Assembly: GCA_026991065.1 (NCBI GenBank)
Contig: JALXCG010000689.1
Span: forward strand, 1 to 12,868
DNA: 12,868 nucleotides
Source: JALXCG01 sp026991065 [NCBI: Gemmatimonadota bacterium]
GTDB lineage: Bacteria; GCA-2686955
Direction: 5' to 3'
Numbering within the stretch: the stretch's first letter is position 1; every line of letters begins with the position of its first letter. This document shows positions 1 to 6,754 of the stretch, piece after piece. A program made the position numbers and the translations under genes. The notes beneath the pieces were generated by a model. It worked only from the letters and a program-made list of their open reading frames with translations. It was not told where the DNA came from and searched no databases.

Positions 1-172
1 ACTGATTCTGCTCTGGGCGCGCAACGTCGATGACTCGCTGAGCGAAGTCACCCGCAAATTCAACCACCGCTACGCCACCGACTTCAGCGAAGAGGCGATC
101 GAGGCCTTCCTCCGCGGTCTCGACCTTCTCGACAGCCACCCCGATCGCACGGAGACCAAGACCCATGCCTGA
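1..172 (+). CDS. 3' end of an unidentified gene
   Basis: An open frame enters from the left edge (codons in phase with position 2) and ends at TGA 170-172, giving the last 56 residues of a protein. Codon use is like the neighbouring genes (G/C at most third positions). The visible part begins with a short hydrophobic stretch (LILLWARN), then has a charged, probably helical segment (SLSEVTRKFNHRY, EEAIEAFLRGLDLLD) and a hydrophilic tail. The segment loosely resembles small winged-helix or PqqD-like folds, but I do not recognise the family and assign no function. Its stop overlaps the ATG of the next gene by 8 nt (ATGCCTGA), which suggests translational coupling and membership of the same operon. 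Confidence 0.6.
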   Translation, partial: LILLWARNVDDSLSEVTRKFNHRYATDFSEEAIEAFLRGLDLLDSHPDRTETKTHA

Positions 173-674
173 GCACCCGAAATCGGAAATCACCAAGGAA
201 GAGGCCGGCTGGCTGCTGTCCCGCGTCTGGCTCGACGCGCTCGAAGAGACCGCGCGCGATTTCCACGGCAACTGGCCGAAGATGTTCTGCGCGCGCGCCT
301 ACGAACACGCCACCGACACCTGGATGAAGATCCTGGCCAACGAGTACGACCTGGAGATTCAGCCGGAAACCACGATCATCGACGCGATCGAGTCGTATGT
401 GAATCTGGGCGTGCGGGCGGGGCTCTTCACCAGCCATTCCGACTTCAAATTCGATGCCCTCACCCCCAACAAAACCGCCACCACGGTCTTTGGCTGTCCC
501 TACCGAAAGACCTGCATGGACCTGATCGACAGTGGCTTCTCGGTGAGCGACCTGACCTGCCCGCGGATCGGCTGTTTCCGCGCCGCGGTCAAGAGCGTGG
601 CGGGAATCGACTGTGACTATGAGGTAACGCGCTTCAGCGCGGATGCATGTGAAGGCTTCATTGAGCGGGTGTAG
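165..674 (+). CDS. Small cysteine-rich protein, possible metal-binding or output domain
   Basis: This 169-residue protein is soluble, with no signal peptide or membrane segment. The N-terminal half (about 10-90) looks helical and ends in a glycine-containing stretch (LGVRAGLF). The C-terminal half carries an ordered set of cysteines: C111-X5-C117-X14-C132-X4-C137-X12-C150-X11-C162, within motifs CPYRKTC and CPRIGC. A further cysteine is C42. The spacing suggests a metal or cofactor site, or a ligand-binding pocket. The overall look (about 170 residues, cysteine-rich C-terminus ending in DYEVTRF) recalls V4R-like or methanogen-output-domain (MetOD1) proteins, but that link is only an impression. 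A GGAG at 151-154 lies 10 nt before the ATG. The gene overlaps the upstream stop by 8 nt and is followed 5 nt later by the HEAT-repeat gene, so a shared operon is likely. Function unknown. Confidence 0.8.
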   Translation: MPEHPKSEITKEEAGWLLSRVWLDALEETARDFHGNWPKMFCARAYEHATDTWMKILANEYDLEIQPETTIIDAIESYVNLGVRAGLFTSHSDFKFDALTPNKTATTVFGCPYRKTCMDLIDSGFSVSDLTCPRIGCFRAAVKSVAGIDCDYEVTRFSADACEGFIERV

Positions 675-679
675 TTGCC

Positions 680-2524
680 ATGAGTCTGGCCGTTGCTGAA
701 ATCCAAGAACTGATCGCCGATTCCCTGGATTGGCGCGGGCGCCGCAAGGCAGCCGTCGAGCTGGGCTGGCTGGATCACGATGCCGCCCTCGACATGCTCT
801 TTCCGCTGCTCCACGATCCGGTGCGCGATGTGCGCCAGGCCGCGGTGGTGGCCCTCGGGCGGCGCGGCGATCCCGCCGCCCTGCGTGAGTTGGTGGTCCC
901 CAAGATCCTCTCCGCGCAGAACCCGGTCATGCGGCTCTCCGCGGTGGTCGCCATCGGCAACCTCGGCGGCACCGAGGTGCTGCCCTGGATCGCGGAGAAA
1001 CTGGCCGACCCCGACTGGCTGGTCCGCCTGCGCGCCGAAGAGGTCTTTTCGGAGAAACTCGATCGAATCGGCGCGGCGATCGACGCCGACACCGTGCAGA
1101 CCCTGATCCGGCTGCTCGACCTGGAGCACAAAGAGGCGCGCAAAAAGATCATCGCCACCATCAGCCGCGCCGGCAGCATCGATCACGACCAGATCTTCGA
1201 CGCCCTGCGCGGCGGCAGCCCCCGCATTCAGACCGGCCTGATCGAGGTGCTGGGAAACATCGGCTACGCCGGCTTCGTGCCGATCCTGGTCGACTATCTC
1301 CGCCGGGGCACCCACTACCACCAGATCGCAAGTGCCCGCGCCCTGGCCAAGATCCGCAGCACCAACGCCCTGGAAGGGCTGCTCGAAGCCCTCGACACGC
1401 ACCACGCCGAAGTCGCGCAGGAGGTCACCGAAGCGCTGCTGCAGATCGGCGAGCCGGCCGTGGACGTACTGCTCGAAGCGCTCCGCCACACCCATAAGAA
1501 GACCTACCTGGTGCACATTGTGCGCTGCCTGGGAAAACTCGGCAGCCAACGGGCCATCCCCGCCCTGGTGAAGCAGCTCTCCACCAGCTACTCACTGGTG
1601 CGCACGGTCACGGTCGAAGCCCTCGCCCGCCAGGATCCGAGCGCGGTGATTCCCCCCCTGCTGGAGATCGCTGCCTTCCGCGACATGCCGATCGACGGCA
1701 TCCTTTCGGAACTCAAGCACGAGACCAATCCACAACGCCGCATCCGCGCCTTCCGCGCCCTGGGAGAGCTGGGCAGCCACCGCGCCGTGCCGCTGCTGAA
1801 GGCCGCCCTCGACACCTGCAGCCACCCCGAAGGCCACGCCGAAATCGAAAACGCCCTCTGCAAGATCGCCTCCAACGCCTGGGCCCGCGCCGGCGCGGTG
1901 CGGGTGCTGGAGCAACTGGGCGACCCGCGCGCGGTCGATGCGATTCTCCGCCTGGTCAACGACGATTCCCATTATGTGCGGGCCACCGCCGTGGTCGCGC
2001 TGCGCAAGTTCCGCAGCGAGCGGATCATTCCGGTGCTCCTGCGGGTTGCGCGTGAAGACCCGCTGCACGATGTTCGGGCCCGCGCATTCAATACCCTCGG
2101 CCTGCTCTGGAATGACCGCGAAGAGATTCTCCTCACCTGCATCGACGCCGCCCGCGACGACCCCAGCTACCACGTGCGCGCCGAAGCGATCCGGGTCCTG
2201 GCGCGCTACATCGACCCGCGTTCGCTACCGGTGCTGCTCGACCGCCTCGGCGATGAGCGCTGGAGCGTGCGGGAAAACGCCGCCAACGCCCTGGGCAACT
2301 TCGGCCCCGCGGTGGTGCCGGAGCTGAGCGTGCTCTTCCACAGCACCCAGATGACCGTGGTCAAGCGCCGCGTGGTGCTGATCCTGCAGAGCATCGGCGA
2401 CCCGACGAGCCTCGAAGTGCTGGAGGAGATCGCCCTCGAGAGCGACATGCCGCCGGAGTTGCAGACCACCGTCCATAATGCAGTCAACGCAGTCTGGCGC
2501 CGGCTGGGAGGGCGCACCGAGTAG
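680..2524 (+). CDS. HEAT-repeat (PBS-lyase-like) protein
   Basis: This 614-residue protein consists almost entirely of about 30-residue alpha-helical HEAT/PBS-lyase-type repeats. Clear examples are DPVRDVRQAAVVALGRRGD (46-64), NPVMRLSAVVAIGNLGG (81-97), GSPRIQTGLIEVLGNIG (179-195), DDSHYVRATAVVALRKF (428-444), DPLHDVRARAFNTLGLL (460-476), DPSYHVRAEAIRVLARY (494-510) and DERWSVRENAANALGNFG (525-542). The D-x-V-R-x-x-A-x-x-A-L-G signature recurs throughout, so the protein should form a superhelical scaffold. There is no catalytic motif, signal peptide or membrane segment, so a cytoplasmic protein-protein docking platform is the best inference. Short HEAT relatives act in phycobilin attachment, but nothing here points to phycobiliproteins. 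It starts 5 nt after the cysteine-rich gene with only a weak ribosome site, consistent with translational coupling, and is followed 14 nt later by the DUF434 gene. Partner and pathway are unknown. Confidence 0.92.
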   Translation: MSLAVAEIQELIADSLDWRGRRKAAVELGWLDHDAALDMLFPLLHDPVRDVRQAAVVALGRRGDPAALRELVVPKILSAQNPVMRLSAVVAIGNLGGTEVLPWIAEKLADPDWLVRLRAEEVFSEKLDRIGAAIDADTVQTLIRLLDLEHKEARKKIIATISRAGSIDHDQIFDALRGGSPRIQTGLIEVLGNIGYAGFVPILVDYLRRGTHYHQIASARALAKIRSTNALEGLLEALDTHHAEVAQEVTEALLQIGEPAVDVLLEALRHTHKKTYLVHIVRCLGKLGSQRAIPALVKQLSTSYSLVRTVTVEALARQDPSAVIPPLLEIAAFRDMPIDGILSELKHETNPQRRIRAFRALGELGSHRAVPLLKAALDTCSHPEGHAEIENALCKIASNAWARAGAVRVLEQLGDPRAVDAILRLVNDDSHYVRATAVVALRKFRSERIIPVLLRVAREDPLHDVRARAFNTLGLLWNDREEILLTCIDAARDDPSYHVRAEAIRVLARYIDPRSLPVLLDRLGDERWSVRENAANALGNFGPAVVPELSVLFHSTQMTVVKRRVVLILQSIGDPTSLEVLEEIALESDMPPELQTTVHNAVNAVWRRLGGRTE

Positions 2525-2538
2525 AGCGCGGAGACCCC

Positions 2539-3228
2539 ATGCCGGACCATCGCCGCCACCGCGGCCCGCATCCTCGCGACACCGCCCTGTTTCGGGCCGA
2601 GAATGCGCCGCGATTGCGGCAAGCTGTGGCGGACTACGGCTGGTTGCTCGATCGCGGCTACGCCTCGGCGGCGGCCCTGGCTCTGGTCGGCAACCGCTTT
2701 CAGCTCCACAAGCGGCAGCGGGAAGCGTTGCGGCGCGCCGCCTGCGGCCCCCAGCGCAGCCGGCAGCGACGCGCGCGCCGGGTGCCGGTGGCGGGCCGCT
2801 CACTCCTGGTCGACGGCTTCAACCTGATCATCACCGTCGAAGCCGCCCTTTCCGGCGGGCTCCTTCTGCGCGGCGAGGACGGCCTGCTGCGCGACCTGGC
2901 CAGCGTCCACAGCAGCTACCGCCCGGTGCTCGAAACCGACCCGGCAATCGCCCTGCTGGGTGAAGCCCTGCGGCCGGCGGCCGAAGTGCTCTGGCTGCTC
3001 GACGCCCCCGTCTCCCGCAGCGGCGACCTGGCCGCCCGCATCCGCCGGGCCGGCTGGGAGGTGCAGTTGGTCCCCGCGGTGGACCGCGAACTGGTGCGCC
3101 GCGCCACGACCATCGCCAGCGCCGACGGCCCCCTGATCGACCGGGTGCCGGCCCATGTCGACCTGACCGGCCCGATTGTCGCCGCGCTGCCCCGGGCGTG
3201 GGTGCTGGAGCTGGGGACGCAGGATTGA
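2539..3228 (+). CDS. DUF434/DUF5616 domain protein
   Basis: This 229-residue protein has two parts. Residues about 26-70 match the DUF434 pattern (AVADYGWLLDRGYASAAALALVG, then a basic KRQREALRRA helix), followed by a strongly basic linker (QRSRQRRARR, 72-81). Residues about 83-215 match the DUF5616 pattern, with LLVDGFNLIITVEAALSGG, the acidic ED at 113-114, DAPVSRSGDLA (155-165), ASADGPLID (193-201) and HVDLTGPI. The family is conserved in archaea and scattered bacteria and, to my knowledge, uncharacterised. Conserved acidic residues D92, E101, D114, D155, D196 and D201, spread over alternating strands and helices, recall the carboxylate sites of PIN/NYN-type nucleases, and the basic linker could bind nucleic acid; both are inferences. 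GGAG in the 14-nt gap gives a good ribosome site. It is the last gene of the packed cluster. Its stop overlaps the -35 box of the arginine deiminase promoter. Confidence 0.85.
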   Translation: MPDHRRHRGPHPRDTALFRAENAPRLRQAVADYGWLLDRGYASAAALALVGNRFQLHKRQREALRRAACGPQRSRQRRARRVPVAGRSLLVDGFNLIITVEAALSGGLLLRGEDGLLRDLASVHSSYRPVLETDPAIALLGEALRPAAEVLWLLDAPVSRSGDLAARIRRAGWEVQLVPAVDRELVRRATTIASADGPLIDRVPAHVDLTGPIVAALPRAWVLELGTQD

Positions 3229-3252
3229 CCACGCCCCGGCATCTGCTATCTT
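3225..3252 (+). promoter_or_regulatory. Candidate housekeeping promoter with extended -10 for the arginine deiminase gene
   Basis: TTGACC at 3225-3230 (five of six matches to TTGACA) is separated by 16 bp from TATCTT at 3247-3252, which is preceded by TG at 3244-3245 (extended -10, TGCTATCTT). The expected transcript start is near 3259, about 80 nt before the ATG at 3340. The -35 box overlaps the stop codon of the preceding gene, so the deiminase can be transcribed independently of the upstream operon. This is a motif match only. Confidence 0.5.
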
Positions 3253-3258
3253 CGCCCT

Positions 3259-3280
3259 GTGGCGGCATGCGCTCCGCCAC
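3259..3280 (+). promoter_or_regulatory. Leader hairpin upstream of arginine deiminase
   Basis: GTGGCGG (3259-3265) and CCGCCAC (3274-3280) form a perfect 7-bp stem with an 8-nt loop. It would sit at the very 5' end of the transcript predicted from the promoter at 3225-3252. There is no U-tract, so it is not an intrinsic terminator. It may protect the 5' end of the mRNA or have no function; in DNA of this base composition such a stem can occur by chance. Confidence 0.3.
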
Positions 3281-3339
3281 GCCCCCGCGCCGCGTCCGCT
3301 CCGGGCGCCACACGACGACCCCGCCAAACCGAGAGAGCG

Positions 3340-4611
3340 ATGCTCCAAGTCCATTCCGAAATCGGCCGCCTGCGCCGAGTGCTGATGCATGAACCGGGTC
3401 CCGAGGTGGACCGCATGGTCCCCGCCATGATGGAGGAGCTGCTCTTCGACGACATCCTCTATGGAGCGCGGGCCCGCGATGAACACGGCCGTTTCCGCCG
3501 CGTGCTGCAACTGCTCGGGATCGAGGTGGACGATGCCCGCACCCTGCTGCGCGAGGCGCTGGAGCAGGAGGCTGCGCGCCGCTGGCTGGTGCAACTGATC
3601 GAGGATGAGCTGCCGGCGGCACTGCGCGAGCCGCTGCGCGCCGCCGGCCCGGAACTGCTCACCCGCCACCTGGTGGAGGGGGTGCGGTTCGAGCCGGAGC
3701 ACCCCGGCATCGAGGTGCATGAACTTTTCGAAATGCCGCCGCTGCCCAACTGGTGTTTTCAGCGCGATCCGCAGATTGTGCTGGGCAACGGCGTGATCTT
3801 CGGCTCCATGGCGACTCCGGCGCGCTACCGCGAATCGCTCCTGGCGCGCACCATTTTTCGCTACCACCCCGATTTCGCCGGCAGCGAGGTGATTCTCGAT
3901 CCGCTGACCGCCGAGGCGGGGCATCCGCTCTTTCTGGGGCTGCACCGGCCGCGGATCGAGGGCGGCGACCTGCTGGTGCTCTCGTCGCAAGTGGTGGCGA
4001 TCGGCGAGTCGGAGCGCACCAATTCGGTGGGGATCTACCGTCTGGCGCGGGCGCTCGCGGCGCGCGCCGGGCAAGAGGCGGGGCCACGCTATCTGCTGGT
4101 GGTGGAGCTGCCCCGGCGCCGCGCTTATATGCACCTGGACACGCTCTTCACCATGGTCGATCACGACGCCTGCCTGGTCCACGCGCCGGTGATCCTGGCC
4201 GACGGGATCGAGAGCGCGCGGGTTTTCACCTTCGATCTGCACAGCGCGGAGCCACGGCCGGTGCTGGGCGGCGACCTGCTGAGTGTACTGCGCAAGCACG
4301 GGATGGAGTTGGAGCCGATCCCCTGCGGCGGCAGCGACAGCGTGGCGCAACAGCGCGAGCAGTGGACCGACGGCGCCAACTGCCTGGCCCTGGCGCCGGG
4401 AGTGATCACCCTCTACGACCGCAATGTGCGGACGGTGGAGGCGCTATCCAAACGTGGGTTCCACATCGTGGCGGCGGAGGATCTGCTGCTGGGACGCGAA
4501 GAGATCGACCTTGATGCCGGGAACCGCGCCTGCATTCTGCTGCCGAGCAACGAGATCTCCCGCGCGCGCGGCGGGCCGCACTGCCTGACCCACGCGCTGC
4601 AGCGGGACTAG
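3340..4611 (+). CDS. arcA: Arginine deiminase
   Basis: Predicted cytosolic guanidino-group-modifying enzyme converting L-arginine and water to L-citrulline and ammonia. The 423-residue length is normal for arginine deiminase. Family landmarks occur in order: start MLQVHSEIGRLRRVLMHEPG; LLFDDILYG (34-42); the NWCFQRDP block with catalytic D143; EGGD at 207-210 with E207; IGESERTN (221-228); HLDTLFTMVD with H265 and D267; WTDGANCLALAPG (342-354); YDRN (359-362); and C-terminal ARGGPHCLT with the nucleophile C415. All residues of the known Asp-Glu-His-Asp-Cys set are present, so activity is likely. I chose ATG 3340 because the family N-terminus begins exactly there; a GTG at 3259 in frame would add 27 non-homologous residues and falls at the predicted transcript start. 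It has its own promoter and no adjacent ornithine carbamoyltransferase, carbamate kinase or antiporter gene. It converges on the methyltransferase gene with 3 nt between the stops. Confidence 0.95.
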   Translation: MLQVHSEIGRLRRVLMHEPGPEVDRMVPAMMEELLFDDILYGARARDEHGRFRRVLQLLGIEVDDARTLLREALEQEAARRWLVQLIEDELPAALREPLRAAGPELLTRHLVEGVRFEPEHPGIEVHELFEMPPLPNWCFQRDPQIVLGNGVIFGSMATPARYRESLLARTIFRYHPDFAGSEVILDPLTAEAGHPLFLGLHRPRIEGGDLLVLSSQVVAIGESERTNSVGIYRLARALAARAGQEAGPRYLLVVELPRRRAYMHLDTLFTMVDHDACLVHAPVILADGIESARVFTFDLHSAEPRPVLGGDLLSVLRKHGMELEPIPCGGSDSVAQQREQWTDGANCLALAPGVITLYDRNVRTVEALSKRGFHIVAAEDLLLGREEIDLDAGNRACILLPSNEISRARGGPHCLTHALQRD

Positions 4612-4614
4612 CGG

Positions 4615-5328
4615 CTAGGAGCGTGTCGGGACCGCCACGGCGGGCGCCGGCGGCGCCGGGGCGGCGGCGGGGGCTTCGAGCGTGTGCGCAACGGTCCAGT
4701 AGTTGTCCGCCAGGCGCAGACCGATGGGGCGGGGCAAGTATTCGAGCGCGATGGCGGCCGCCGGCAGCAGACCCCAGCGCCGCAGTTTCTCCGCCGGCCA
4801 GGGTTCGAGCAGGGTGCGGCTAGGGGCGAAACCGGCCTGATTCAGAAGTCGCCGCACATTGCGCGGTGTGAAGGAGTAGAGATGGCCGCCGTGGTTCTCG
4901 TAGTAGCGGTTGCGACCCACCAGATCGGAGAGGGCCCCCTCCACCGGCAGAGCGAGGGCGAGGACACCGCCGGGATGACGCAGCACGCGGCGCGCTTCGC
5001 GCAGCAGGCGCAACGGCGACTCCACATGTTCAAGCACATTGGAGCAGAAAACCGCGTCAAAACTTGCGTCATCGATCTCCAGCGGCAGGTTGAGATTGGC
5101 GGCGCGCACATTCAGGCCCTGCCGGCGGCAGATGCTCAGATCTTTCGCCGAGAGGTCAAGCCCCAGCGAGCCGGGAGCGAAGTGACGCAGGTAGGCGCCG
5201 GAGGCGCAGCCGAGATCCAGCACCCGCCGCCCCTCCAGCAGACGCTGGATGGTAGCGAAGGAGTGCAGCATGTCGCGTTCGGCGGGAGCAGTTGTGACAG
5301 CGGCGGGAGAGGAAGCGGAAGCGGTCAT
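4615..5328 (-). CDS. Class I SAM-dependent methyltransferase
   Basis: This 237-residue cytosolic protein has a Rossmann-type methyltransferase core of the Methyltransf_11 kind. Motif I is VLDLGCASGAYL (36-47), the ribose-binding acidic position is D58 in GLDLS, motif II is FDAVFCSNVLEHV (90-102), and the motif III region is LRHPGGVLALALP (116-128). The pattern NHGGHLYSFTPRNVRRLLNQAGF (145-167) is common in small-molecule, quinone or polysaccharide methyltransferases, so the substrate cannot be named. The N-terminal 19 residues are low-complexity (Ser/Ala/Thr); a start at M20 is an alternative, and neither start has a convincing ribosome site. The C-terminus is an Ala/Pro tail (218-230). It lies 100 nt downstream of the transporter gene on the same strand, so co-transcription is possible. 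The 3' end abuts arginine deiminase head-on. Confidence 0.9.
   Translation of the reverse strand: MTASASSPAAVTTAPAERDMLHSFATIQRLLEGRRVLDLGCASGAYLRHFAPGSLGLDLSAKDLSICRRQGLNVRAANLNLPLEIDDASFDAVFCSNVLEHVESPLRLLREARRVLRHPGGVLALALPVEGALSDLVGRNRYYENHGGHLYSFTPRNVRRLLNQAGFAPSRTLLEPWPAEKLRRWGLLPAAAIALEYLPRPIGLRLADNYWTVAHTLEAPAAAPAPPAPAVAVPTRS
4643..4657. repeat. Small GC palindrome at the convergent gene junction
   Basis: GGCGCC occurs twice (4643-4648 and 4652-4657) around a GGC loop, forming a 6-bp stem in either strand. It lies inside the Ala/Pro tail of the methyltransferase, 32 nt beyond the deiminase stop. With only 3 nt between the two stop codons, any transcription end signal for either gene must lie in coding DNA, and this stem is a possible (U-tract-less) element. 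Weak evidence. Confidence 0.2.
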
Positions 5329-5428
5329 GGGCAGTACAATCTCGTGACGAGGCGAAAGGCAAAAGGGGTCGCTCTCTTAAGCGCATCGGCGCAGTTCAGC
5401 GTTCCTTGACCTTCCGCCGCGGCGCCCC

Positions 5429-6754
5429 CTACCGCTGCCCGGCCTCCCGCGCCGCGGCCCGCCCGGCGGCGACATCCACGCGGGTCAGCAGCCAGCCGCC
5501 AACAACAAAGAAGAGCAGTATTGAGAGAATGGCGCCGCGGCTGGAGCCGGTGAGCAGAATCATCAGGGCGAAGAGCGCCGGGCCGGCGATTCCGGCGAAT
5601 TTCTCAAACACCGCGAAGAGACCGTAGAACTCCCCGGAGGAAGCGGCCGGAATCATGCTGCCATAGAGCGAGCGACTGAGCGCCTGGGTCCCTCCCTGCA
5701 CCATGCCGACGAGAAAGGCGAGCAGAAAGAAGTGGGTCGCCGTCTGCATGAAATAGCCCAGTATGGAGATTCCGGTGTATACCGCCAGGCCGATGAGGAT
5801 AACCGGCCGGGCACCGATCCGCTGCGCCAGCGCCCCGGCCAGAAACGCGAACGGGATGCCGGCGAACTGGACCAGCAGAATCGAGCCGATGATGGCGCCG
5901 GAGGGGATGCCGCGCTCCTGCGCATAGATCGCGGCCATGCGGATGATGGTGCCGATGCCGTCGTTGTAGATGAGGAACGCGACCAGCATGCGCAGGGCTT
6001 GTGGATGCCGCCGCAGGTCGCAAAGCGTGTGACGCAACTGCGCCAGCCAGGAGGGGTCACCGGCGGGCGCGGCCGCGATCGGTGGCTCCGGCACGCGGCG
6101 AAAGAGCGGGATCGAGAAAAGCACCCACCACGCCGCCACGGCCAGAAGCACCAACCGCACCGGCAGCGATGCGGCCGCCGGAGAGAGATCGGCGCCGGTC
6201 GCCAGGCCGAACCACGCAGGATGCGAGATCAGCAGCAGCGCGGCGGCGAGGGCGATGCCGCCACCGAAGTAGCCGAGAGCGTAGCCGGCCGCGGAGACCC
6301 GGTCGATCTCAGCGCGCCCGGCGACATGCGGCAGCAGCGAATCGTAAAGCACAAAGCTGCCGTTGGCGCCGATGTTGGCGAGCGCAAAAAGCGCCGCCGC
6401 CGCCAGCCACTGCCCCTGGCGCAGAAAAAACATGGCGCCGACCGCGGCGGCGCCGAGCCCGAGAAAAGCAGCCAGAAGCCGCTTCTTGACCGGACGGCGA
6501 TCGGCGTAGGAGCCGAGCAGCGGCGCCAGGATCGCCACCAGGGCCAGCGCCAGGGTGGTCGCCACGCTGTGGCGCAGGGACGCGGCCTCTTTGGAGAGGC
6601 CGGCGGCGGCGAAAGAGGCGAAGAAGACCGGGAAGATGGCGGTGACCACAATGGTGATCATGGCCGAATTGGCCCAGTCGTAGAGCGCCCAGGCACGTTG
6701 CGCGGAAGTGCGCAGCCCGAGAGCAGTGAAAAGCGAGTTGAGAGAAGCTGGCAT
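5429..6754 (-). CDS. MFS transporter, UMF1/Atg22 family
   Basis: This 441-residue inner-membrane protein has about twelve hydrophobic segments. Family landmarks include AWALYDWANSA (21-31), a loop-2 motif-A-like LGSYADRRPVKKR (80-92), YDSLLPHVAGRAEIDRVSAAGYALGYFGGGI (137-167), YNDGIGTII (263-271) and QALSRSLYGSMIP...EFYGLFAVFEKFAGIAGP (357-391). These match bacterial UMF1 proteins, relatives of the yeast vacuolar amino-acid effluxer Atg22. The substrate is not known for bacterial members; export of amino acids or metabolites is the usual guess. The start at 6754 is supported by AGGAA about 5 nt upstream on the minus strand. It is divergent from the chemoreceptor gene (235-nt shared upstream region) and is followed 100 nt later on the same strand by the methyltransferase gene. 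Confidence 0.93.
   Translation of the reverse strand: MPASLNSLFTALGLRTSAQRAWALYDWANSAMITIVVTAIFPVFFASFAAAGLSKEAASLRHSVATTLALALVAILAPLLGSYADRRPVKKRLLAAFLGLGAAAVGAMFFLRQGQWLAAAALFALANIGANGSFVLYDSLLPHVAGRAEIDRVSAAGYALGYFGGGIALAAALLLISHPAWFGLATGADLSPAAASLPVRLVLLAVAAWWVLFSIPLFRRVPEPPIAAAPAGDPSWLAQLRHTLCDLRRHPQALRMLVAFLIYNDGIGTIIRMAAIYAQERGIPSGAIIGSILLVQFAGIPFAFLAGALAQRIGARPVILIGLAVYTGISILGYFMQTATHFFLLAFLVGMVQGGTQALSRSLYGSMIPAASSGEFYGLFAVFEKFAGIAGPALFALMILLTGSSRGAILSILLFFVVGGWLLTRVDVAAGRAAAREAGQR

Noticed and set aside
617-1549. 310-residue open frame on the minus strand
   Set aside because: It lies wholly antisense to the HEAT-repeat gene, has Gly/Gln/Asp-rich composition without domain features, and is explained by GC-rich third positions of the plus-strand gene.
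3259-3339. Upstream GTG start for arginine deiminase
   Set aside because: The extra 27 residues are Pro/Arg-rich and absent from the family. The GTG coincides with the predicted transcript start, and ATG 3340 matches the family N-terminus.
2800-4350. 516-residue minus-strand open frame
   Set aside because: Antisense to the DUF434 and arginine deiminase genes, both of which have clear family motifs. The translation is His/Gln/Arg-rich and unlike any fold.
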